Below are positions 1-4,545 of a DNA stretch of 5,720 nucleotides, piece by piece (within the stretch, counting starts at the first letter, position 1; each line of letters starts with the position of its first letter). Under the pieces are notes generated by a model. The model did not search any database, was not told where the DNA came from, and saw only the letters and a list, made by a program, of their open reading frames with translations. This DNA comes from an uncultured Pedobacter sp. (GTDB lineage: Bacteria; Bacteroidota; Bacteroidia; Sphingobacteriales; Sphingobacteriaceae), in contig CALLKE010000038.1 in the NCBI GenBank assembly GCA_938008555.1, positions 1-5,720 of the forward strand. The letters are read 5' to 3'. The translations under genes were made by a program, and so were the position numbers.

Positions 1-53
1 ACGCATACTTTTTTATCCCTGAAAAGAGTCATCATACATTTAGATACACTACC
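1..53 (-). mobile_element. End of a second copy of the MITE-like element, truncated by the window edge
   Basis: Bases 1-53 are the exact reverse complement of 1450-1502, the left end of the complete element at 1450-1610. The match stops precisely at the element's outer boundary (base 53 pairs with 1450; base 54 no longer matches), as expected for an independent insertion of the same element in the opposite orientation. The rest lies left of the window, so its length and any transposase cannot be judged. If it makes 9-bp target duplications like its sister, the duplicated site would be 54-62 (AGATGAAGA). The boundary is 37 bp past the hemF stop codon. Confidence 0.85.
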
Positions 54-90
54 AGATGAAGATATCTCCATTGCTTTATACAGATTTATA

Positions 91-987
91 TCAAATCCAA
101 TTGATTCCTTTTTTTAAAAAACTCAATGTCCTCTCCTCTTCTGTATTTGCCGCTGGTTGATAATTATAAACCCAATTCGCTTGTGGAGGTAAACTCATCA
201 GAATAGATTCGATACGACCATTAGTCTCCAGTCCGAATTTTGTACCCGCATCATACACTAAATTAAACTCCACATACCGACTCCGACGCTGGTACTGCCA
301 TTGTTTTTGCAATTCCGTAAAAGGAGTGTTTCGGTTCCGGTTAATTAATTCAGTGTAAATGGGCAAAAAAGATTTACCAAGAATCTTTGAGAATTCGAAA
401 ATCTGCCCCCAAGACAGGTCAGCATTTTCGGATGTCAAGCGATCGTAAAATATTCCACCAATACCTCGTGTTTCTTCTCGGTGTTTGATATAAAAATAAT
501 CATCAGCCCAAGTTTTAAATTTGGTATAAAATGATGGATTAAACTGATCGCATACTTTTTTAAGATACTGATGAAAAAACCGAGCATCTTCGTCGATCAC
601 ATAGTGTGGTGTTAAATCAATCCCACCACCGAACCAACGAACCTGCTCACTCATCTCAAAATAGCGAACATTCATATGAATAATTGGAATCCAAGGATGA
701 TTGGAATGAATCACAATCGAAATTCCTGTTGCAAAAAACTCATCTTCATCCACACCTAATGCTTTTTTGACTGACGCTGGAAGCTTTCCATGAACAGCCG
801 AAAAATTGACTCCTCCTCTTTCAATTACATTTCCATTCTCCAATACCCTGGTTCTTCCACCACCTCCTCCATCACGCTTCCATTTTTCTTCGAAAAACTT
901 CCCAACTCCATCCACTTGCTCAAGGCCATTGCAGATTTTGTCTTGTAATTCTTGATACCCGGTTACAATTTCTTCTTTACTAATCAT
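91..987 (-). CDS. hemF: Oxygen-dependent coproporphyrinogen III oxidase (HemF)
   Basis: This enzyme carries out the aerobic oxidative decarboxylation of coproporphyrinogen III to protoporphyrinogen IX in heme synthesis and is expected in the cytoplasm as a homodimer. The 298 residues match the family's usual length of about 300, so the gene is complete. Visible family motifs are the glycine run with GGRTRVLENG (42-52), GGVNFSAVHG (58-67), HMNVRYF (104-110), WFGGGIDLTPHY (118-129), HREETRGIGGIFYDRL (169-184) and FGLETNGRIESILMSLPP (251-268). By alignment from memory with E. coli HemF, the conserved histidines correspond to H94, H104, H139 and H169, and the substrate contacts to S90 and N106-R108. 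All are present, so the protein should be active. The ATG at 985-987 has no Shine-Dalgarno sequence, normal for Bacteroidota. A candidate promoter lies at 1023-1053. No terminator is evident before the mobile-element end at position 53. Confidence 0.97.
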   Translation of the reverse strand: MISKEEIVTGYQELQDKICNGLEQVDGVGKFFEEKWKRDGGGGGRTRVLENGNVIERGGVNFSAVHGKLPASVKKALGVDEDEFFATGISIVIHSNHPWIPIIHMNVRYFEMSEQVRWFGGGIDLTPHYVIDEDARFFHQYLKKVCDQFNPSFYTKFKTWADDYFYIKHREETRGIGGIFYDRLTSENADLSWGQIFEFSKILGKSFLPIYTELINRNRNTPFTELQKQWQYQRRSRYVEFNLVYDAGTKFGLETNGRIESILMSLPPQANWVYNYQPAANTEEERTLSFLKKGINWI

Positions 988-1022
988 GTTTCAAAAATGA
1001 TATTTTTACTCGGAAAATAGCT

Positions 1023-1053
1023 CAAAAGCTAAGAGTCTATTTAAATTTTCAAA
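1023..1053 (-). promoter_or_regulatory. Candidate hemF promoter (Bacteroidota -33/-7 type)
   Basis: On the minus strand TTTG (1053-1050) is followed after 18 bases by TAGCTTTTG (1031-1023), close to the Bacteroidota consensus TTTG-N19-TAnnTTTG. Transcription would begin near 1016, giving a leader of about 30 bases before the hemF ATG. The -7 element has one deviation (TAgcTTTT then G), and such motifs are easily found in AT-rich DNA, so confidence is moderate. Confidence 0.4.
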
Positions 1054-1059
1054 CAGACT

Positions 1060-1086
1060 TTAGTGATCACTAACCTTATATAAGGT
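1060..1086. promoter_or_regulatory. Two abutting perfect 14-bp palindromes upstream of hemF
   Basis: TTAGTGATCACTAA (1060-1073) and ACCTTATATAAGGT (1073-1086) are both perfect dyads and share a single base. They lie directly upstream of the candidate hemF -33 element at 1050-1053, where an activator would bind. The first has the general shape of a Crp/Fnr-family operator, which would suit oxygen- or redox-dependent control of an oxygen-requiring enzyme, but the regulator is not in the window. They could instead form small hairpins in a transcript reading out of the peptide gene at 1191-1322. The palindromes are certain; the function is inferred. Confidence 0.4.
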
Positions 1087-1190
1087 GGAATAGGTCTTCT
1101 CTTATTTCAAAACATATCCCATTTTTTAACAATGCCTAGCTAGACTTCACTTAAGTTATTGTTAGTGTACATCTTTTTACACTTCTATTT

Positions 1191-1322
1191 TTAATGTTTT
1201 TTTAATACATTTTGGCATAAATATGTAGTAGCCGTCTTATCGTCGGAAAAGTGTAAATGACACCCTCCATCAATTTTTCGCATCAGATCTTTACTTAATT
1301 TTTCTAATTCTAGATTTCTCAT
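1191..1322 (-). CDS. Small double-glycine-leader peptide (bacteriocin- or RiPP-like precursor)
   Basis: This is a 43-codon frame from ATG (1322-1320) to TAA (1193-1191). Residues 1-20 read MRNLELEKLSKDLMRKIDGG, which fits the double-glycine leader pattern L-S-x-x-x-[ML]-x-x-I-x-G-G recognised by C39-peptidase ABC exporters. Cleavage after G20 would release a 23-residue core starting CHLH and ending LKKH. It has cysteines at precursor positions 21 and 36 and histidines at 22, 24 and 43, so a disulfide, a modification or metal binding is possible. Bacteroidota carry many such peptides as exported bacteriocin-like or modified peptides. There is no upstream in-frame ATG before the TGA at 1344-1346, and no Shine-Dalgarno sequence. 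No exporter, immunity or modification gene is near, so it is an orphan here. A chance frame cannot be excluded at this length; the leader match is the main support. Product activity is unknown. Confidence 0.6.
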   Translation of the reverse strand: MRNLELEKLSKDLMRKIDGGCHLHFSDDKTATTYLCQNVLKKH

Positions 1323-1362
1323 TTTGTTAATGTAATTTAATATTCAAATACTAATTTGCTGC

Positions 1363-1391
1363 TATATATAAGCATTAGCACAATATTACAA
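1363..1391 (-). promoter_or_regulatory. Possible promoter of the double-glycine peptide gene
   Basis: On the minus strand TTGTAA (1391-1386) and TATATA (1368-1363) are separated by exactly 17 bases, a sigma-70-like arrangement. It would start transcription roughly 30-35 bases before the ATG at 1322. The -10 is not the TAnnTTTG form typical of Bacteroidota; an imperfect alternative, TAGTATTTG, lies at 1353-1345. The region is very AT-rich, so this is weak support. Confidence 0.25.
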
Positions 1392-1440
1392 CGTAAAAAT
1401 TAATTATTCACATTGATTTCCAATATTATATTTATGCATT

Positions 1441-1449
1441 AGATTTATC
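1441..1449 (+). repeat. Left copy of the 9-bp target site duplication
   Basis: AGATTTATC here is repeated exactly at 1611-1619. The two copies abut the outer ends of the inverted repeats of the element at 1450-1610, as expected for a transposase-generated target duplication. Confidence 0.85.
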
Positions 1450-1472
1450 GGTAGTGTATCTAAATGTATGAT
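1450..1472 (+). repeat. Left terminal inverted repeat, 23 bp
   Basis: This is the perfect reverse complement of 1588-1610; identity ends at 1473 (G here, against A in the other arm read inward). It includes GTGTATCTAAATG, and the same sequence occurs in inverted orientation at 31-53. Confidence 0.9.
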
Positions 1473-1587
1473 GACTCTTTTCAGGGATAAAAAAGTATGC
1501 GTTTTGATTTTTAAAAACCACCTTTAGTTGCTTGAAAAGCACAGTGTGTTTCGATATTTTCGATCATATTTTATCCAAATATTACCT

Positions 1588-1610
1588 ATCATACATTTAG
1601 ATACACTACC
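1588..1610 (-). repeat. Right terminal inverted repeat, 23 bp
   Basis: This is the perfect inverted partner of 1450-1472. It is also a direct repeat of 31-53, and the match runs four bases past the element boundary (AGAT at 54-57 and 1611-1614). That extension may be chance or a target preference. Confidence 0.9.
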
Positions 1611-1619
1611 AGATTTATC
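1611..1619 (+). repeat. Right copy of the 9-bp target site duplication
   Basis: AGATTTATC, identical to 1441-1449. It runs into the 13-bp stretch at 1614-1626 (TTTATCAAAAATC) that matches the 3' end of intact folP, so the element landed at the end of the folP remnant. Confidence 0.85.
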
Positions 1620-1847
1620 AAAAATCCCATCACAGTATGTATAATCATTTTCACATCATACACACAAAACAAACTCTCCTGTTTCAAAACAATTATAATT
1701 TTAGCAGCAGTGCCATTCTAAAGAATCAACTGTGCTAGTTTTTAGGCCATAAGACTTTCGAGTGTAAAAGAGATTCGCAAGAGAGTAGGGAACTCTTTCA
1801 TGCTAGTTGCAGCTCAGCCCTATCTTTCTTACATGAAGAAAAACATG
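1612..1847 (-). pseudogene. Decayed duplicate of the folP 3' end
   Basis: Minus-strand sequence here still resembles the folP C-terminus next door. TTTATCAAAAATC (1614-1626) equals 1858-1870 exactly, and AGCAGCAGT followed by GCCATTC and AAAGAATC (1703-1727) matches the stretch encoding S-L-N-G-T-T-A-A in folP. From the TTTCAC at 1650-1655 to AGCAGCAGT the spacing is the same in both copies. Read in frame, the remnant gives N-G-T-A-A, then VLK, VYDVK and later V, against ALLK and VHDVK in folP, with about 14 of 29 residues identical from NGT onward. It has stop codons, a one-base insertion before NGT and a two-base insertion near the end. Upstream similarity fades and may begin at the folP stop itself (GATC at 1847-1850 against GATCCGGG of the DPGFGF motif). 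It is non-coding. It could be an old tandem duplication, or the tail of a former folP left after replacement. Confidence 0.7.
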
Positions 1848-1848
1848 A

Positions 1849-2703
1849 TCATTTCAGTTTATCAAAAATCAGCACTGCTTCTCTAGCTGCTTTCACGTCG
1901 TGTACACGCAACAGGTTTGCACCTTTTAACAAAGCAATCATATTCGCAGCAGTTGTGCCATTCAAAGAATCGGCCGGATTAACCTCAAGTAATTTGTAGA
2001 TCATCGATTTACGTGATATCCCCGCAAGAATTGGAACACCTAACATTTTGAATAAATCTAATTTGTTCAGAAGCTCATAATTCTGATCCAACGTTTTAGC
2101 AAACCCAAAACCCGGATCAATCACTAAGTCAACAACACCTAAGCTTTGAAGCTGGCTTATCTTTTCTAAAAAATAATTAGAAATCTCCGTGTACAAATTT
2201 TCATAATCGGTGTATTGAAACATCGTCTGTGGTGTCCCTTTCATGTGCATTAAGATGTACGGAACTTTCAAATGAGCAACGGTCGCAAACATATTTGAAT
2301 CCAACTCACCACCAGAGATATCATTAATCATCGATGCACCCTCTTGAACTGCCACATTGGCAACAGATGATCTAAAAGTGTCTATCGAGATGAATGCCTT
2401 TGGAAATTCTTTGGCAATCGCTTGTACAACAGGAATTATTCGTTTCATTTCCTCTTCCTCCGAGACAAAATCAGCTCCTGGTCGGGATGAATAGGCCCCT
2501 AAGTCAATAATAGCAGCTCCATTTTCTAGCATTCTGGCACATTGTTTCAAAGCCTTATCTGTACTATTGTACTTCCCTCCGTCATAAAATGAATCAGGTG
2601 TTAAATTGAGTATCCCCATCACTTTTGGTGAGAAAAGATCCAACAAGTGTCCACCGATATTTAGTGTTAATTTTTGTCTAAAAAACGTACTTTTACTCTC
2701 CAT
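1849..2703 (-). CDS. folP: Dihydropteroate synthase (FolP)
   Basis: FolP condenses 6-hydroxymethyl-7,8-dihydropterin pyrophosphate with p-aminobenzoate to make dihydropteroate in cytoplasmic folate synthesis, and is the sulfonamide target. Numbered from the ATG at 2703 (284 residues, normal length), the TIM-barrel motifs are MGILNLTPDSFYDGG (29-43), GAYSSRPGA (69-77), ISIDTF (105-110), INDISGG (126-132), DPGFGFAKT (196-204), SRKS (230-233), NGTTAAN (248-254) and RVHDV (266-270). All pterin, phosphate and loop motifs are intact, so the protein should be active. An in-frame ATG at 2733 would add ten residues, but the shorter form fits the family's usual start and avoids overlapping the divergent gene further. 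The start codon overlaps that of the DUF1599 gene within CATG (2701-2704). A decayed copy of its 3' end lies just downstream. Confidence 0.96.
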   Translation of the reverse strand: MESKSTFFRQKLTLNIGGHLLDLFSPKVMGILNLTPDSFYDGGKYNSTDKALKQCARMLENGAAIIDLGAYSSRPGADFVSEEEEMKRIIPVVQAIAKEFPKAFISIDTFRSSVANVAVQEGASMINDISGGELDSNMFATVAHLKVPYILMHMKGTPQTMFQYTDYENLYTEISNYFLEKISQLQSLGVVDLVIDPGFGFAKTLDQNYELLNKLDLFKMLGVPILAGISRKSMIYKLLEVNPADSLNGTTAANMIALLKGANLLRVHDVKAAREAVLIFDKLK

Positions 2704-3289
2704 GAGCGAACAAAATACCGATAAAATTACCACTCAAACAAACATCGTGACCAACGATACTTCCACAGAATACAACACTGTAATTAAGATTTGTAAAGAA
2801 TTATTTCTAAAAAAAACAAAAGACTATGGTACTGCGTGGCGCATTCTCCGACTGTATTCCATCACGGATCAACTATTCATCAAGGCACAACGTATCCGGA
2901 CATTAGAGGAAAAACAAGTTTCCAAAGTTGGTGAGGATATTACATCCGAATACATTGGTATTGTCAATTATTGTGTGATTGCCATGATGCAATTAGAGCT
3001 AGAAAATGATCCTCGAACAGATTTAAATTTCGATGAACTTAGTTTTCTTTTCGACCAAAAAATTGCAGAAACCAAAGAGCTCATGTTTGCAAAAAATCAT
3101 GATTATGGAGAAGCTTGGCGTGATATGCGTATTAGCTCTTTAACAGATTTAATTCTAATGAAATTACTTCGCGTAAAACAAATTGAAGATCATGCCGGAC
3201 AAACACTTGCTTCCGAAGGTGTAAAAGCCAACTATCAAGATATTTTAAATTATTCTGTATTTGCATTGATCAAGTTAGACGCCAAATAA
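2702..3289 (+). CDS. DUF1599 protein with two tandem repeats
   Basis: This 195-residue soluble protein has two homologous halves. Repeat 1 (about 27-99) has KKTKDYGTAWRILR (37-50), SITDQLFIKAQRI (53-65) and a closing EYIGIVNYCVIAMMQLE (83-99). Repeat 2 (about 119-193) has KNHDYGEAWRDMR (131-143), SLTDLILMKLLRV (146-158) and NYQDILNYSVFALIKLD (177-193). The K-x-x-DYG-x-AWR and NY signatures are those of DUF1599, a family also found in phages and, as I recall, linked by comparative genomics to nucleotide modification. The mostly helical, acidic-motif layout suggests a MazG-like nucleotide-binding fold, but that is inference and the reaction is unknown. The ATG at 2702 is chosen over an in-frame ATG at 2606, which would run deep into folP and add 32 residues unlike the family. 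It is followed after 8 bases by the membrane-protein gene, probably in one operon. Pairing with folP is common in Bacteroidota and hints at a folate or nucleotide link. Confidence 0.88.
   Translation: MSEQNTDKITTQTNIVTNDTSTEYNTVIKICKELFLKKTKDYGTAWRILRLYSITDQLFIKAQRIRTLEEKQVSKVGEDITSEYIGIVNYCVIAMMQLELENDPRTDLNFDELSFLFDQKIAETKELMFAKNHDYGEAWRDMRISSLTDLILMKLLRVKQIEDHAGQTLASEGVKANYQDILNYSVFALIKLDAK
2711..2742 (-). promoter_or_regulatory. Possible folP promoter inside the divergent gene
   Basis: On the minus strand TTTG (2742-2739) precedes TATTTTG (2717-2711) by 21 bases. This resembles the Bacteroidota -33/-7 pair, although the -7 element is one base short of TAnnTTTG. Initiation 6-8 bases downstream would fall at about 2703-2705, on the folP ATG, implying a leaderless or nearly leaderless transcript. 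The start-codon overlap means any folP promoter close to the gene must lie within the DUF1599 coding sequence. Confidence 0.3.
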
Positions 3290-3297
3290 GCACACCT

Positions 3298-4452
3298 ATG
3301 CGCAAAAAGCTATTCTATTTCAGTCGAATTTTTGTTGGGCTTTTATTCATTTTTTCAGGCCTCATCAAAGCCAATGACCCACTCGGATTTGGATACAAAC
3401 TACAAGAGTATTTCGAGGTATTCCATTGTACCTTTTTAGACGATTTTGCCGTTGCAATAGCGATTATATTATGTGCTCTGGAAATGATATTAGGCATTTT
3501 ATTACTCTTTGGTTTTTGGGCAAATAAAATCTCCTGGGGCCTATTATTATTAATTCTATTCTTCACATTTCTCACTTTTTATTCCGCATTTTTTAAAGTA
3601 GTTACCTCTTGTGGATGTTTTGGAGATGCAATTCCGCTGAGTCCATGGGAATCATTCGGAAAAGATTTGATCTTATTATCGCTCATTCTTATCATTTTCA
3701 CTAACCGTGTTCATCTAAAACCAGTTCTACGCTCCCCAAAAAATCAGAAAATCATTTTGGGCGTTAGCATTTTACTATCTTTTGGGTTTGGATTATACAC
3801 CTATAATTATTTACCCATCATTGATTTTCTTCCCTATAAAGTCGGCAATAACATTCCTGAGTTAATGAAGCTGCCTTCAGGTGCACCAGTAGACATCTAT
3901 GAGATTACTTACACTTTAAAAAATAAAAAAACAGGTGAGCGTAAAAAAATGACCGACGAAGAATATCTAAAAACAGAAATATGGAAAGATTCCAATTGGG
4001 ATATTATCGGTGATCCTGAATCTAAATTGATCAAAAAAGGCTATGATATAAAAATAAGAGACTTAAAAATTACCGATTCACAGGATGTGGATTACACGTC
4101 AGAAATTATAGAACATCCTTATTATAATTTGGTTATTGTGGCTTATGATCTACAAAAAACAGATCTAGAAGCACTCCATAAACTAAATGCATTAACAATG
4201 GATGCCGCTGAAAATTATAATATCAGAACAGTCTTATTAACATCCAGCTCAGTAGAACAGGCCACGGCTTTTAGTAAGGCAAATAAACTTCTCATGCAAA
4301 TTTTTTATGCAGATGCCGTTCCACTCAAAAGTATGGTTCGAACCAATCCAGGTATTTTATTACTTAAAGACGGAACTGTGATTAACAAGTGGCATTATCA
4401 TACCATTCCTTCATATAATGAATTAGCAAAAACCTATTTCGATAAGCAATAA
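3298..4452 (+). CDS. BT_3928-like MauE/DoxX membrane protein with thioredoxin-like C-terminal domain
   Basis: This 384-residue protein has an N-terminal four-helix membrane domain of the MauE/DoxX type, with hydrophobic segments near 5-23, 48-72, 78-98 and 121-137, and a fifth near 151-170. Family signatures are FSGLIKANDPLGFGYKLQEY (19-38) and SCGCFGD (104-110), whose two cysteines (C105, C107) sit between helices where MauE-type proteins exchange electrons. After a linker, residues about 270-384 look like a thioredoxin-like fold (strand YNLVIVAYD, strand RTVLLTSS, then MVRTNPGILLLKDGTVINKWH with a probable cis-proline) but lack a CXXC active site. A role in envelope thiol or quinone redox chemistry is inferred; no function is established that I know of. 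It starts 8 bases after the DUF1599 stop and is probably cotranscribed. The order folP, DUF1599, BT_3928-like is familiar in Bacteroidota. Confidence 0.88.
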   Translation: MRKKLFYFSRIFVGLLFIFSGLIKANDPLGFGYKLQEYFEVFHCTFLDDFAVAIAIILCALEMILGILLLFGFWANKISWGLLLLILFFTFLTFYSAFFKVVTSCGCFGDAIPLSPWESFGKDLILLSLILIIFTNRVHLKPVLRSPKNQKIILGVSILLSFGFGLYTYNYLPIIDFLPYKVGNNIPELMKLPSGAPVDIYEITYTLKNKKTGERKKMTDEEYLKTEIWKDSNWDIIGDPESKLIKKGYDIKIRDLKITDSQDVDYTSEIIEHPYYNLVIVAYDLQKTDLEALHKLNALTMDAAENYNIRTVLLTSSSVEQATAFSKANKLLMQIFYADAVPLKSMVRTNPGILLLKDGTVINKWHYHTIPSYNELAKTYFDKQ

Positions 4453-4488
4453 CAACAAAATACCCCCCCCTTCATTATTTTTCACAAA

Positions 4489-4518
4489 AACTCGCCCTAT
4501 CTAGTGATAGAGCGAGTT
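4489..4518 (-). terminator. Rho-independent terminator of bioB
   Basis: AACTCGC (4489-4495) and CTATC (4497-4501) pair with GATAG (4506-4510) and GCGAGTT (4512-4518) around a TAGT loop. In minus-strand RNA the intervening pair is a U-G wobble, giving a continuous 13-bp stem followed directly by a U run (GAGTTTTTG). On the plus strand the same position is a C-A mismatch and the downstream tract (CAATATTTTCG) is poor. The hairpin therefore mainly serves bioB, about 28 bases past its stop codon, though it may also help end the convergent operon. Confidence 0.8.
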
Positions 4519-4545
4519 CAATATTTTCGATTAGAAAAAAAAATT

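Larger units (their letters stand above)
1450..1610 (+). mobile_element. MITE-like non-autonomous insertion element, 161 bp
   Basis: The element is bounded by perfect 23-bp terminal inverted repeats (1450-1472 and 1588-1610, outer ends GGTAGTGTATC) and flanked by the 9-bp direct repeat AGATTTATC. It is too short for a transposase and its interior holds no credible gene, so it must be mobilised in trans. A second copy of its left end, exact over 53 bp including 30 bp of interior, lies inverted at 1-53, which shows a repeated family and recent activity. The 8-9 bp duplication class and the GTGT-containing ends would suit an IS256/Mutator-like parent, but the family is an inference that I cannot confirm. 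Removing 1450-1619 restores one AGATTTATC, joined to the end of a folP remnant, the likely pre-insertion state. Confidence 0.85.

Noticed and set aside
82..90. AGATTTATA near the hemF stop resembles the target duplication AGATTTATC
   Set aside because: It is not adjacent to an element end and differs in the last base; probably chance in AT-rich DNA.
1164..1268. GTGTACATCTTTTTACAC and GTGTAAATGACAC considered as decayed ends of an IS256-like element, or as a terminator hairpin
   Set aside because: The two do not align as inverted repeats without gaps and no target duplication is visible. The right one falls inside the double-glycine peptide frame, and the 6-bp AT-rich hairpin at 1164-1183 is too weak to call a terminator.
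1556..1566. ATATTTTCGAT shared by the MITE interior and 4521-4531 after bioB
   Set aside because: Eleven AT-rich bases without flanking similarity; treated as coincidence.
1637..1738. 33-residue plus-strand frame
   Set aside because: It is antisense to the folP remnant, with no recognisable features or promoter; best explained as chance.
2606..2701. In-frame N-terminal extension of the DUF1599 gene from an ATG at 2606
   Set aside because: The added 32 residues are antisense to folP and unlike the family; the ATG at 2702 fits the expected start.
2704..2733. Ten-residue N-terminal extension of folP from an ATG at 2733
   Set aside because: It would overlap the divergent coding region further and adds a non-family sequence ahead of the normal start.
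3315..3575. 86-codon minus-strand frame opposite the membrane-protein gene
   Set aside because: It lies wholly antisense to the convincing N-terminal membrane domain at 3298-4452, and its translation resembles no family I recognise.
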